A stretch of 60,696 nt of DNA from an uncultured bacterium (GTDB taxonomy: Bacteria; DRYD01), in assembly GCA_937139605.1 (NCBI GenBank), contig CAKZQG010000008.1, forward strand, positions 1 through 60,696, read 5' to 3'. The translations under genes and the position numbers were made by a program. Below are positions 7,817-17,062 of this stretch, piece by piece. The notes under the pieces were generated by a model. The model ran no database searches. It was not told where the DNA came from and worked only from the letters and a program-made list of their open reading frames with translations. Within the stretch, counting starts at the first letter, position 1, and each line of letters opens with the position of its first letter.

Positions 7817-9007
7817 ATGAAACCAAAATTAGAACTCATAAATTTAAATGATTTAAACTTATCAGAATCTAAAGAATACTATGATTTACTACTAAAAAAT
7901 AGAAGAGATCTACATAAAATCCCCGAATTAGGGTTCCAAGAATTTAAAACCTCAAATTACATTTATAACCAAATAAAAGATTACGTAGATAAAATATATA
8001 AATTAGCAACAACAGGAATAGTAGCATATATATATAGCCCTAATAATAATAAAACTAAAACACTACTATTAAGAGCAGATATAGATGGATTACCAATCCA
8101 AGAGGAAAATAAAATAGAATATAAATCTGAACATAATGGGATGATGCATGCGTGTGGTCATGATGCACACTCTTCCATCCTAATAAACACAATTAAATAT
8201 TTCTATAAAAATAGAGACAAATTAAAAATAAATTTAAAGTTTATGTTTCAGCCTGGGGAAGAAGGTTTTGCTGGAGCAAAAAAAATGATAGATGAAGGGG
8301 TTTTAGATGATGTAGATTATGCAACAGCTTTACATGTTTGGAACGATTTAGATATAAAAAAAGTAGCAATAAAAAAAGGAGCAAGTATGGCGTCTTCAGA
8401 TAGCTTCGAAATAGAACTAATAGGGAAAGGTGGCCACGCAGCTATCCCCTATCAAGCTTATGATCCAATCTTAACCGCTACAAACTTTATAAACTATTGT
8501 TACTCCTACTTCCCTAGAGCATTTAACAACTCTAATAGCTACATTCTTTCTTTTACTTATATTCAAGCAGGAACAGCTAATAACATAATCCCTACAAAAC
8601 TCATCCTAAAAGGAACAGTAAGAACTTTTGACGAAAATATTAGAATAAATATAGCTTCTAAATTAGAACAAATCCTAAAATCATTTTGTAACCTAAATAA
8701 CATAGATTATATCTTAAAATATAACTTAGGCTATCCTGTATTAATTAATGATCCATTTTTATATGATATAGCTTATAAATCATTACAAAAAATAGGTGTA
8801 AAAATAGAAAAATTTAAGTCAATGGGTTCAGAAGACATGGCATATATATTCCAAAAAGTCCCAGGAATATATGTTGCAATAGGCTCTAAAGATGAACAAA
8901 ATAATTCCCCACATCATAACCCCAAATTTAATATCAACGAAACTTCAATGCTCATAGGTATGCAATACTTCATAAACTTTATATTTACTTTACAAGAAAA
9001 TATTTAA
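7817..9007 (+). CDS. M20 family amidohydrolase (N-acyl amino acid / hippurate hydrolase type)
   Basis: 396 residues, the usual length for this dinuclear zinc aminoacylase family. Metal and catalytic motifs are visible: HACGHDAH, PGEEGFAGAKKM, ALHVWNDL, GKGGHAA (dimerisation domain lid) and SEDMAYIF with a late HH pair in SPHHNPKF. It should remove acyl groups from N-acylated amino acids, or act on similar peptide-like amides, in the cytoplasm. GAGAAAGGAGA upstream supports the start. The substrate cannot be fixed from sequence; N-acetyl-diaminopimelate deacetylase is a related alternative. Confidence 0.88.
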   Translation: MKPKLELINLNDLNLSESKEYYDLLLKNRRDLHKIPELGFQEFKTSNYIYNQIKDYVDKIYKLATTGIVAYIYSPNNNKTKTLLLRADIDGLPIQEENKIEYKSEHNGMMHACGHDAHSSILINTIKYFYKNRDKLKINLKFMFQPGEEGFAGAKKMIDEGVLDDVDYATALHVWNDLDIKKVAIKKGASMASSDSFEIELIGKGGHAAIPYQAYDPILTATNFINYCYSYFPRAFNNSNSYILSFTYIQAGTANNIIPTKLILKGTVRTFDENIRINIASKLEQILKSFCNLNNIDYILKYNLGYPVLINDPFLYDIAYKSLQKIGVKIEKFKSMGSEDMAYIFQKVPGIYVAIGSKDEQNNSPHHNPKFNINETSMLIGMQYFINFIFTLQENI

Positions 9008-9047
9008 AAAATATTCTTTTAATACTTATAAGTTTATATTCTCTAAT

Positions 9048-10388
9048 TTATATTTTTATATTTTTTTTAAAACTATTAATTATACTAACTAAAAAATCAG
9101 CATTCAAATTTTGAGAATTTATTTTTTCATATAAAAATTTCAATTTAGATTCTAATTTTTGATAAATCTTTTCATTACTGTTAAAAACAATATCAATAGC
9201 TAAAATATATTTTTTTATAGTATTAGATGGTAATATATTTTCTTTAAAATCTCTTATTATTACTGTTAAATCATTTATACTAACATCATCTATAAAAACA
9301 TAAATAGAACTTCTAAAAATAATTATTATAAAATTTTCAAATTTATTTAAAAGCTCTATAGTTTCTATTAACTTATCTTTAATATAATAAAAATTATCAA
9401 AATCATTTTTTTGATAAATATATGTTATATTATTTTCTTGATTTATAGTAAATCCAGCATCCTTAAATAAAATAACATCAAAATCAATATTATAGAAATA
9501 AGAATATATCAAATCTACTGTAGGATCCTTAAAATTAGCATTAATATCATTTTTACGTTCAAATTCTTCACCATTGTTATAATTATAATATGAATCTTTT
9601 TTATGATAAAATTCATTATCACTAAAAACTATATCATATTTATGACTTATATAGAAATTATTTTTTTCAATAAGAATTTGCATAATTTCTAACGATTTTT
9701 TAGGTAATTTTAAACTATTTAAATCTATGGTACAATTTAAATTACTAGATACATTGTCAAATTTAAAAATAACAATAGGCTTATAATTTAAAAAAGAAAA
9801 TGTATCAAATAAAATAACCAAACCATTAAAAATTATTTCACTTCTTTGATCATTAGTAAAAATAATATCTAAAATTGAAATAAAAGAATGTTTTTTTAAA
9901 CTGAGTGGATTATAATCAAATGTAATTGCTTTATTTATTATATATCTAAAAGAATCTTTATTCTTTATAGATTTTTTAAAATTATATAAAATAAAATCAT
10001 TAACAAACTTAAAAACAAAATTATTTTTAGTAATAAAATTAAATTCAGGCATGTTAGAATCTAACCAAAAATCAGGAATATAATTTAAATTTATCCTAAA
10101 ATATTGCTTAAAAACAGAATTTAAAATATTTCTAAAAAAATAATTAATAGCTTCATTAATTTTATTAAAAAAAATAAACCTAAAAATTAAAATAAAAATC
10201 AAAAAAATTATGAGCTTTAATTTAAAATCAATTGAAAACAAAGATAAAAACGCTATTAAAAATAAAGAAGAAATTAAAACAACCTTAAATAAAAAAGATA
10301 ATTTATTTTTTAAATCTTTTTTAGCATCATCTATATATTTATATAATTCATCATTATAATAGATACTACTCTGTTCTTGAAAAGACAT
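9048..10388 (-). CDS. Two-TM membrane protein, DUF3137-like layout, unknown function
   Basis: 446 residues. A short soluble N-terminus is followed by two adjacent hydrophobic helices (about 33-52 and 57-75), then about 370 residues of soluble, Asn/Phe-rich sequence. The topology and the segment IIFNGLVILFDT followed by an IVIFKFD strand resemble DUF3137-type proteins, but the match is weak and done by eye. It is 13 bp downstream of ymdB in the same direction as flhB-flhA-ymdB and is probably the last gene of that unit. No catalytic motif is visible. Confidence 0.6.
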   Translation of the reverse strand: MSFQEQSSIYYNDELYKYIDDAKKDLKNKLSFLFKVVLISSLFLIAFLSLFSIDFKLKLIIFLIFILIFRFIFFNKINEAINYFFRNILNSVFKQYFRINLNYIPDFWLDSNMPEFNFITKNNFVFKFVNDFILYNFKKSIKNKDSFRYIINKAITFDYNPLSLKKHSFISILDIIFTNDQRSEIIFNGLVILFDTFSFLNYKPIVIFKFDNVSSNLNCTIDLNSLKLPKKSLEIMQILIEKNNFYISHKYDIVFSDNEFYHKKDSYYNYNNGEEFERKNDINANFKDPTVDLIYSYFYNIDFDVILFKDAGFTINQENNITYIYQKNDFDNFYYIKDKLIETIELLNKFENFIIIIFRSSIYVFIDDVSINDLTVIIRDFKENILPSNTIKKYILAIDIVFNSNEKIYQKLESKLKFLYEKINSQNLNADFLVSIINSFKKNIKI

Positions 10389-10401
10389 AATTATATTAAT
10401 T

Positions 10402-11172
10402 TCATTTTATTATTTCATTAAAGATTTTAAAATCATAAATTTTATAAGTTTTATCATCCATAAATAATAGGACTGCACAAAAAATATAAGGTTTAGATTT
10501 CTCCGGCTCAAACTTATTATATAATCCAGTATCTAATTTTTCCATTATTTTTTCAACTTTAAAACCAATAATAGAATTATAAGCTCCGCACATACCAACA
10601 TCAGTTATATAAAACGTTCCATTAGGTAAGATTCTATAATCATTAGTCTGGACATGAGTATGAGTTCCAATAAAAGCAGTTATTTTACCATCAAGATAAT
10701 AAGCAATAGACATTTTTTCAGCAGTAGTCTCCCCATGAAAATCCATTATAATTACCTTATATTTATCGAAAAATCCATTATTAATTAACTCCTTTATACT
10801 AATAATAGGAGAAATAGGAGTATCTAAAAATGTTCTACCTTGAATATTAACAACTGCTAATATGTCATTAAAATATATCCCCTTACCCGGCATAAATGGA
10901 AAAAAATTAATCGGACGAATTATGTTTTCATTATTAATTATCTCTAAAACCTCTTTGTTATCCCAAGTATGATTTCCCATAGTAAATAAATCAATTCCAG
11001 CTTCAATTAGTTCCTTATAAACTTTTTTAGTAATTCCAAACCCACCTGCACTATTCTCCGCATTAGCTATAACAAAATCCACCTTATACTCACTTTTTAT
11101 TTTAGGAATCATTAATTTAACTACTTCCCTACCAGCTGAAGATACTATATCACCAATAAATAATACATTCAT
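10402..11172 (-). CDS. ymdB: YmdB-family metallophosphoesterase (cyclic nucleotide phosphodiesterase)
   Basis: 256 residues, standard length for the TIGR00282/YmdB family. Metal ligands lie in FIGDIVSSAG, NAENSAGG, MGNHTWDN, DFHGE and GTHTHVQTND. Characterised members hydrolyse 2',3'-cyclic nucleotides and, in Bacillus subtilis, influence motility and biofilm decisions. The gene sits 62 bp downstream of flhA, in the same direction, so a link to motility control is plausible but inferred. GAGAGGGGG precedes the start. Confidence 0.92.
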   Translation of the reverse strand: MNVLFIGDIVSSAGREVVKLMIPKIKSEYKVDFVIANAENSAGGFGITKKVYKELIEAGIDLFTMGNHTWDNKEVLEIINNENIIRPINFFPFMPGKGIYFNDILAVVNIQGRTFLDTPISPIISIKELINNGFFDKYKVIIMDFHGETTAEKMSIAYYLDGKITAFIGTHTHVQTNDYRILPNGTFYITDVGMCGAYNSIIGFKVEKIMEKLDTGLYNKFEPEKSKPYIFCAVLLFMDDKTYKIYDFKIFNEIIK

Positions 11173-11234
11173 TAGAATCCAAAACCCCCTCTCTATTCAA
11201 AATATTAAAAATTAATAATTAAAATTAAATAATA

Positions 11235-13376
11235 CTAAACATTAGTTTGGATATTAGCAGTTATTATTTGGATATTTTTAACTTGATAATTATGAGCAAC
11301 TTCTGCATAAGAAATAACAAAAATTTGGCCAAAATTTCTTTCTATTATTTTTCTAAAATGCCTCCTAACAGTCGGAGAGGTTATAATAACCGGCTGATAA
11401 CCATTATTAGAAGCATATCTTAAAAACTCAGCAACAGACATTAATAAACTTTGACTAACATTAGGATCTAATACCGGAAAAGTACCAAACTCAGTTTTCT
11501 GTAAATTTTGTAAAATAATTTGCTCTATTTGAGGATCTAAAGCAGCTGCATATATGATATTTTCTTTAGCTAACATATCAGAAATAGCAGGAGCTAAAGA
11601 GATCCTAACATACTCCGTTAATTCATAAATATCCTTTGTATATCTTACAGCATCTGCCAAAGCCTCAATTATTGTAACTAAATCCCTAACAGGAATTTTC
11701 TCCCTTAATAAATTTTGTAGAACTTTTTGAACCTCACCAATAGAAATTAACTCAGGAATAACATCTTTAACAACCGCTGGATGAGTCTTTTTCAAATTTT
11801 CAATTAATAAACTAGTTTCTTGTCTTCCTAAAACCTCTGCAGCATTATTTCTAATAACCTCAGTTAAATGAGAAGCAATAACAGAAACAGGATCAAATAA
11901 CATACAACCTAATTTTTCTGCTTGCGGCTTATCAGCAGGTTCTATCCAAACACCAGGTAACCCATATGCAGGATCAACAGTATTTATTCCATTTAGTTGT
12001 TTTATAACATTTTCTGGACCTATTGCTAAAAATTTATTTATATGAGCCTCTCCTTGACCTACTTTAACACCTTTTATCTTAATAACATACATACTAGGTT
12101 TTAAATCCATATTATCTTTTACCTGAACCCCTGGCATAATGATCCCTACTTCCTTAGCTATAGCAATCCTAACAGATGGTATCCTTTCTAATAATTTCTT
12201 ACCTTGTGCTTCATCTACTAACCCTAATAACATCCTGCCTAATTCCAATGATAAAGTTTCAACAGTAGTATATACCATAGCGGTTTCTGGTTTTCTTTGT
12301 TCTTCTTTACGTTGCTCTTTTTGAATCTCTTGTTTTTGTACTTCAACTTCAACTTGCTTATTTTCAGCTTTAGTTGATAAATAATAAAATAAAGCCGCAA
12401 AAGCTAATAAAAAGTGCCAAGGTAATCCCATCCCAAACAAAGACATAAGTGCTAAGAACCCAGAAGCAGCTGCAGCTATCTTTAAAGCCTTAGGTTGCCC
12501 CGTTAATTGAGAAATTACATCTTCACCTAAATTAGATTCAGAAGCAGCACGCGATACTATTATACCCATAGCAGTTGAAACTAAAAACGATGGCAATATC
12601 GAAATTAACCCGTTACCTATAGTTAATATAGTATAAGTTTGTAAAATATCAACAATCCCTTTAAACTCGTTCCTAAAATAAGTGAATCCCATAAGAATCC
12701 CACCAATTATACTAATAGCAAGTATAATAATATTAGCAATAGTATCACCTTTAACGAACTTACCTACACCGTCCATAGCCCCATAAAAATCAGTTTCCCT
12801 TTCTATATCCCTTCTCCTTTTCTTAGCTTCATCTGGAGTAATAAGTCCTGAATGTAATTCCCCATCGATAGCCATCTGCTTACCAGGCATAGCATCTAAA
12901 GTAAACCTTGCAGCAACTTGAGCAATTCTTTCTGCACCTTGCGTTATCACTATAAACTGAACTACTACTATCATTAAGAATAATACAAAACCGATAACTA
13001 AATTACCCCCAGCAACAAATTTTGCGAAAGTAGGGATAACATGCCCCGCTCCTATAGGTTCTCCACTAACAGGATCTTTAATATGCCCACGTGCTAAAAT
13101 CAATCGAGTAGCAGCTATATTAAGCCCTAACCTAAATATAGTTTCAACTAAAACTATGGTTGGAAATACTGCAAAATCCAACGGACTCTTTACATACACA
13201 GACATCAATATAATCAATATGGCTACTATTAAATCAGTTATCAATAACATATCTAATAACCATTCGGGTAATTCTACTATTATTAGTAAAACTGCTAATA
13301 ATATTGCAACAGGAATAAATATATCTAAGGGGATTCGTTGATTCCCTATAACAACAGCCTGATTAGAACCTATCAT
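11235..13376 (-). CDS. flhA: Flagellar export apparatus protein FlhA
   Basis: 713 residues, normal for FlhA. The N-terminal half has about eight membrane helices with the family signatures RLGLNIAATRLIL and RFTLDAMPGKQMAID. The charged loop after it (RRRDIERETDFYGAMDG) is the FHIPEP region that contacts the proton-driven export gate. A Lys/Glu/Gln-rich linker (about 335-365) leads to the cytoplasmic nonameric ring domain that docks late-substrate chaperones. AGGAGGATATTT precedes the ATG. It is 18 bp behind flhB, and no further flagellar structural genes are in the window. Confidence 0.97.
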   Translation of the reverse strand: MIGSNQAVVIGNQRIPLDIFIPVAILLAVLLIIVELPEWLLDMLLITDLIVAILIILMSVYVKSPLDFAVFPTIVLVETIFRLGLNIAATRLILARGHIKDPVSGEPIGAGHVIPTFAKFVAGGNLVIGFVLFLMIVVVQFIVITQGAERIAQVAARFTLDAMPGKQMAIDGELHSGLITPDEAKKRRRDIERETDFYGAMDGVGKFVKGDTIANIIILAISIIGGILMGFTYFRNEFKGIVDILQTYTILTIGNGLISILPSFLVSTAMGIIVSRAASESNLGEDVISQLTGQPKALKIAAAASGFLALMSLFGMGLPWHFLLAFAALFYYLSTKAENKQVEVEVQKQEIQKEQRKEEQRKPETAMVYTTVETLSLELGRMLLGLVDEAQGKKLLERIPSVRIAIAKEVGIIMPGVQVKDNMDLKPSMYVIKIKGVKVGQGEAHINKFLAIGPENVIKQLNGINTVDPAYGLPGVWIEPADKPQAEKLGCMLFDPVSVIASHLTEVIRNNAAEVLGRQETSLLIENLKKTHPAVVKDVIPELISIGEVQKVLQNLLREKIPVRDLVTIIEALADAVRYTKDIYELTEYVRISLAPAISDMLAKENIIYAAALDPQIEQIILQNLQKTEFGTFPVLDPNVSQSLLMSVAEFLRYASNNGYQPVIITSPTVRRHFRKIIERNFGQIFVISYAEVAHNYQVKNIQIITANIQTNV

Positions 13377-13394
13377 AAATATCCTCCTAATTTA

Positions 13395-14483
13395 TTAACT
13401 TAATAAGCTCTTTTTCTTTTTAATTTTATAAACGAAAGCTAATACTTCAGCAGTAGCCTGATACAATTCCGGTGGGATAAAATCATCTACTTTACATTTT
13501 TGATATAATAATTGAGCTAATTCAACATTTTCAACTATTGGTATATCATTCTTTTCAGCTTCTTTTTTGATAAGTTCTGCAAAATATCTTTCACCTTTAG
13601 CAACAACCTTAGGAGCCTTCATAACCCCATGTTCATATTTAATAGCTACTGCATAATGAACGGGGTTAGTAACAACTGCAGAAGCTTCCGCTACCCTAGA
13701 AACTCCCCCACCCATAGCTAATTGCCTAGCCATTTGCCTTCTTTTCCCTTTTATATGAGGATCTCCCTCTTGTTCTTTATATTCATCTTTTAATTCTTTA
13801 AAAGACATTCTCATATCTTTCATAAAGAAAGCCCTTTGGACATAGAAATCAAAAGCAGCTAGTAATACAAAAGCTCCAATAACTTGCCACACTAATTTTT
13901 CTATTATTTTCTTTGCTTCAATTAATAAGGGAATAAAATCTACTCCCCTTGGAAAATTTATAAAAAATAATACCGAAGATTTTATAGTTAAATAAACTAA
14001 ATATCCAATTACCCCTATTTTCAAAATATTTTTAAATAATTCAACTACTGTTTTTTTAGAAAATATTTTTTTAAAACCACTAACAGGATTGATTTTATCA
14101 AATTTAGGAGATAATGGTTCAAAAGTAAATAAGAAACCAATTTGAGCAAGATTTCCAATTAAACCAGCTATAAATGCTACAACTAATATAGGAAGTAAAA
14201 CTATAAAAAAAGTAATTAAAGCTTTAATAAGCAAAGAACTTACAAATACTATAATATTATCAGTATTAGCTGCATTTAAAAATAAATCAGCTTTATATAT
14301 ATCTAAACTAAAATTTTTGATATTAAGCGCCATCATCTTTGATACTGCAAATAAAGTAGCAAAAACAAATAGCATAGAAATAAACATAACTACATCTTGA
14401 CTCTTTAATACCTGGCCCTTTTTACGAGCCTCTTGCAATTTATGTTCTGTTGGCTCTTCCGTTTTATCGGCATCATCTGCCAT
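13395..14483 (-). CDS. flhB: Flagellar export apparatus switch protein FlhB
   Basis: 362 residues. Family features: the EEPTEHKLQEARKKGQV N-terminus, four membrane helices (about 31-50, 80-110, 150-170, 195-215) and a cytoplasmic domain with the autocleavage site. That site reads NPVH (273-276) instead of the usual NPTH; the cleaved Asn-Pro pair and the His are kept. FlhB switches export from rod/hook to filament substrates. AGAAGGGGGGATA upstream fixes the start. It is first of the flhB-flhA-ymdB-9048 unit. Confidence 0.97.
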   Translation of the reverse strand: MADDADKTEEPTEHKLQEARKKGQVLKSQDVVMFISMLFVFATLFAVSKMMALNIKNFSLDIYKADLFLNAANTDNIIVFVSSLLIKALITFFIVLLPILVVAFIAGLIGNLAQIGFLFTFEPLSPKFDKINPVSGFKKIFSKKTVVELFKNILKIGVIGYLVYLTIKSSVLFFINFPRGVDFIPLLIEAKKIIEKLVWQVIGAFVLLAAFDFYVQRAFFMKDMRMSFKELKDEYKEQEGDPHIKGKRRQMARQLAMGGGVSRVAEASAVVTNPVHYAVAIKYEHGVMKAPKVVAKGERYFAELIKKEAEKNDIPIVENVELAQLLYQKCKVDDFIPPELYQATAEVLAFVYKIKKKKSLLS

Positions 14484-14669
14484 AAACTATCCCCCCTTCT
14501 ACTATACCACAAAATTATAATAACATAATCCTCTCTTAATTTATTATAATATTTTTTTAAATCTCCTTTTAGTATTTTCAAAAAAATTAACAAATTTTTT
14601 ACAAAATAAATAATTAGTAAAATATTTTTAATAATACTAAGAAGTAATTGATTAACAATAAAAAATTAA

Positions 14670-15359
14670 TTATTTAGAAACTAATATTTCTTTTAAATCA
14701 ATAGAAGAATTAAAATCCATAATTAGTGGTTTAGAATTAGTTTGTTTTTCTATTAATTCTTTAAATTCATTAACATTAACTTTAATTAAATCAAAAGTAT
14801 TATAATGCATAGGGATAACAAATTTAGGTTCAATCATTTTAGTAGCTAATACAGCTTCTTCTATATCCATTGTAAAGTATCCACCTATAGGTAACATCGC
14901 AATATCTATATTATAATTTTTAAGTAATTGCATTTCAACAGTTAAGCAAGTATCTCCAGCATGATAAAAAGTAAATCCATTAAAATTAATTACAATACCT
15001 GTAGCAACGCCAGCATAACCTCCTTCAGGAGTAGAGCTTCCGTGAAAAGCAGGAACAAATTTAATATATCCCCAATTGAATTTTATTTTTCCCCCCATAT
15101 AAGCTCCATTAGCATTAGCTCCCTTAGATGCTAAATAATTGGCCAACTCAAAATTCGTAAAAACTTGTGCATTATATTTTTTGGATAATTCCACTACATC
15201 TGCTATATGATCAAAATGCCCATGAGTAACTAAAATAAGATTAACATTTAAATCAAGTTTTTTAGCTAAAGGATTCCCACTAAAAAATGGATCTATCAAA
15301 ATAGTATAATTATTATCATTAATAGCAAAAGTGGAATGAGCTACATAATATAACTTCAT
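14670..15359 (-). CDS. UPF0173 metal-dependent hydrolase (MBL fold)
   Basis: 229 residues, typical UPF0173 length. Seen: HSTFAI, the DPFFSGNP loop, VTHGHFDHIADV metal motif, HAGDTCLT, PIGGYFTMD and VIPMHYNTF. No signal peptide, so cytoplasmic, unlike its paralogue-like neighbour at 6942. The family is UlaG-like; most members have no assigned substrate. AAAGGGGGTGTTAATT precedes the start. It follows the LolA-like gene by 50 bp in the same direction. Confidence 0.9.
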   Translation of the reverse strand: MKLYYVAHSTFAINDNNYTILIDPFFSGNPLAKKLDLNVNLILVTHGHFDHIADVVELSKKYNAQVFTNFELANYLASKGANANGAYMGGKIKFNWGYIKFVPAFHGSSTPEGGYAGVATGIVINFNGFTFYHAGDTCLTVEMQLLKNYNIDIAMLPIGGYFTMDIEEAVLATKMIEPKFVIPMHYNTFDLIKVNVNEFKELIEKQTNSKPLIMDFNSSIDLKEILVSK

Positions 15360-15409
15360 AAATTAACACCCCCTTTTAAATTGAATTTAAAATAAATTTA
15401 AAAAATAAA

Positions 15410-16111
15410 CTACTTTTTAAATAAATCATCACTTAAAGGAATATTTAATTTATAATTATAAAAATTAGAAACTAAGGAAGCTTGGACTTTTGGAAAATCA
15501 AAATAAACTTCTTGATAGCTTGGTAGATAATATTTATCTATTTTAGAATATTTTTGATCAATAGTAATTTTTCCACCATCTTTATAATAAATAATAGATT
15601 TAGGGATAGTATAATTAGAAGAATCTACGAACATTAATACATTTTTAATAGCCCTGCTTTTAATAGGTTCCATATATAAAACATATACTTTTGTAGTTCC
15701 TAAATTCCTAACTGATATAACCTTAGAAGTATATTTTTCTTTATATATTTTAGAAACCATACCAGGTACAGAAGTTTGAGTAAAAGAAAGTCTGTATTTT
15801 TCTTGTACATCCTCAGGTAAATCCTTTAGTTTAAGAAATAGTTTATCAGGTTCCTTATAATACACTTCTCCATTAAAACTAAAATTTAATCCAAAATTGA
15901 TAACACTAGCATTTATTTTAACATCACATTTATAAGTACTTAATCCATATACGCTAAGGCTCATTCTATCTAAAATTTCTTTAGCACTAATATAAGTGCT
16001 AACATCTTCACTAAAAATTTTCTTAAAACCAATTAATCCTAACAAAATAAATAAAAATATAACAAATATAAGTTTTATTCGATTTTTATAAATATCTTTG
16101 TAAATACTCAT
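15410..16111 (-). CDS. LolA-like outer-membrane lipoprotein-sorting protein
   Basis: About 233 residues. One N-terminal hydrophobic helix (about 12-32) is a signal peptide or anchor. The mature part (from about 40: AKEILDRMSLSVYGLSTYKCDVKI) has the antiparallel strand pattern of the LolA/LppX half-barrel that carries lipid-modified cargo across the periplasm. A GTG six bases further upstream overlaps the Shine-Dalgarno-like GAAGGTG, so I prefer the ATG at 16111. With the lnt gene at 37923 it supports a lipoprotein trafficking system and a diderm envelope. An alternative is a DUF-type outer-membrane factor of the same fold. Confidence 0.72.
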   Translation of the reverse strand: MSIYKDIYKNRIKLIFVIFLFILLGLIGFKKIFSEDVSTYISAKEILDRMSLSVYGLSTYKCDVKINASVINFGLNFSFNGEVYYKEPDKLFLKLKDLPEDVQEKYRLSFTQTSVPGMVSKIYKEKYTSKVISVRNLGTTKVYVLYMEPIKSRAIKNVLMFVDSSNYTIPKSIIYYKDGGKITIDQKYSKIDKYYLPSYQEVYFDFPKVQASLVSNFYNYKLNIPLSDDLFKK

Positions 16112-16141
16112 AAACACCTTCTTTAATATTTATTATTATTT

Positions 16142-16960
16142 TTAATTCCCAGGATTTTCTGGATTCTGAGAATTTTCAGAAAAGTTTTTAATATTTATAG
16201 AATCATTTTTTTCTTTAGTATGTTTATATAAGTAATTAGTTTCCTTAATAGGAGGATTATCTGTTAATTCTTTTACTTTTTTAACAACATAATAAGCTTC
16301 TGTAAAAGGATGAGGGATAATTCTTTCATGAAAGAAATCTTTTCTTAAGGGGAACCCTTGCCATTCATCAGGCATTAATATCCTTTTTAAGGGTGAATTT
16401 TCTGGTCTATTTTTAAAAATTATCCCAAAGAAATCATAAGTTTCTCTTTCATGCCAATCAGCAGTATAAAATATATCTGCTATACTATCAATATATAAAT
16501 CATTCCTATCTAAAACTACAATAATTCTTATTCTCTTAGTATAGTTGTTATTTAAAGTTAAATTATCATTAACTTTATACTCTAAATGCTCTACAGCTAA
16601 TTCATCTACATTAGATTTAATAGGAATACAAGTGAATTCATAAACAACATGCATCAAATCATATAAAGGATAATCTATAGCAGTTATATAATTAAGGTAA
16701 TTAAAATCTAATTCATTTTTTAAAAATAGAACAAAATCTCTTATTAAATCTCTATTTTTAAGGATAACAATAGGATAAACTCTACTTAACCAATCATAAG
16801 TACCATAAGGTATAACAATATTATCTTTAAAATTTTCTTCTATTTTTTTAACTAATTCAATTTTAACTTTTTCTAATATATCCAATCTATTATCAAATAA
16901 TTTATTTCGTAATTCTTCTTTTTCTTTATGATTTTTATCTTTTAATTCCCATAAAAACAT
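16142..16960 (-). CDS. nuoC: NADH-quinone oxidoreductase subunit C (30 kDa family), without complex I neighbours
   Basis: 272 residues. The 30-kDa-subunit signature is complete: ADWHERETYDFFGIIF, followed by LKRILMPDEWQGFPLRKDF. The first 45 residues and a 35-residue Asn-rich tail are extra. In complex I or energy-converting hydrogenases this subunit sits in the hydrophilic arm beside NuoD and NuoB. No nuoA, B, D or H-N gene is adjacent; the only related genes are nuoE/nuoF-like genes 15.7 kb away. There is no Shine-Dalgarno; the leader carries an 11-bp hairpin and a pseudoknot-shaped element (16977-17062). Confidence 0.88.
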   Translation of the reverse strand: MFLWELKDKNHKEKEELRNKLFDNRLDILEKVKIELVKKIEENFKDNIVIPYGTYDWLSRVYPIVILKNRDLIRDFVLFLKNELDFNYLNYITAIDYPLYDLMHVVYEFTCIPIKSNVDELAVEHLEYKVNDNLTLNNNYTKRIRIIVVLDRNDLYIDSIADIFYTADWHERETYDFFGIIFKNRPENSPLKRILMPDEWQGFPLRKDFFHERIIPHPFTEAYYVVKKVKELTDNPPIKETNYLYKHTKEKNDSINIKNFSENSQNPENPGN

Positions 16961-16976
16961 AAAAAACTCTAATTAA

Positions 16977-17004
16977 CAAAAGTGTATAAAAACATACACT
17001 TTTG
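16977..17004 (-). promoter_or_regulatory. 11-bp perfect hairpin just upstream of nuoC
   Basis: CAAAAGTGTAT (16977-16987) and ATACACTTTTG (16994-17004) pair perfectly with a 6-nt loop. On the nuoC transcript it follows the pseudoknot element immediately and ends 16 bases before the ATG, where no Shine-Dalgarno is seen. It could act as expression platform or attenuator (the downstream side is TTAATTAGAGTTTTTT). Role inferred. Confidence 0.5.
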
Positions 17005-17062
17005 GCAGACCTATTTGTATTCCGCCAATTGATATTATATTAGTTCTATAGTCTGCAGGCGG
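17005..17062 (-). ncRNA. Pseudoknot-shaped RNA element, copy A (nuoC leader)
   Basis: On the minus strand CCGCC (complement of 17058-17062) pairs with GGCGG (17022-17026), and GCAGAC (17051-17056) pairs with GTCTGC (17005-17010). The order is stem1-stem2-stem1'-stem2', that is, an H-type pseudoknot. It shares ACCGCCTGC and a similar A-rich last loop (11 nt) with copy B at 57681-57727, while the second stem differs in sequence but stays paired. I do not recognise a known riboswitch class. Confidence 0.5.

Noticed and set aside
14405-14593. 62-codon minus-strand frame over the start of flhB
   Set aside because: It overlaps the well-supported flhB start in another frame, has basic low-complexity content and no ribosome-binding site.
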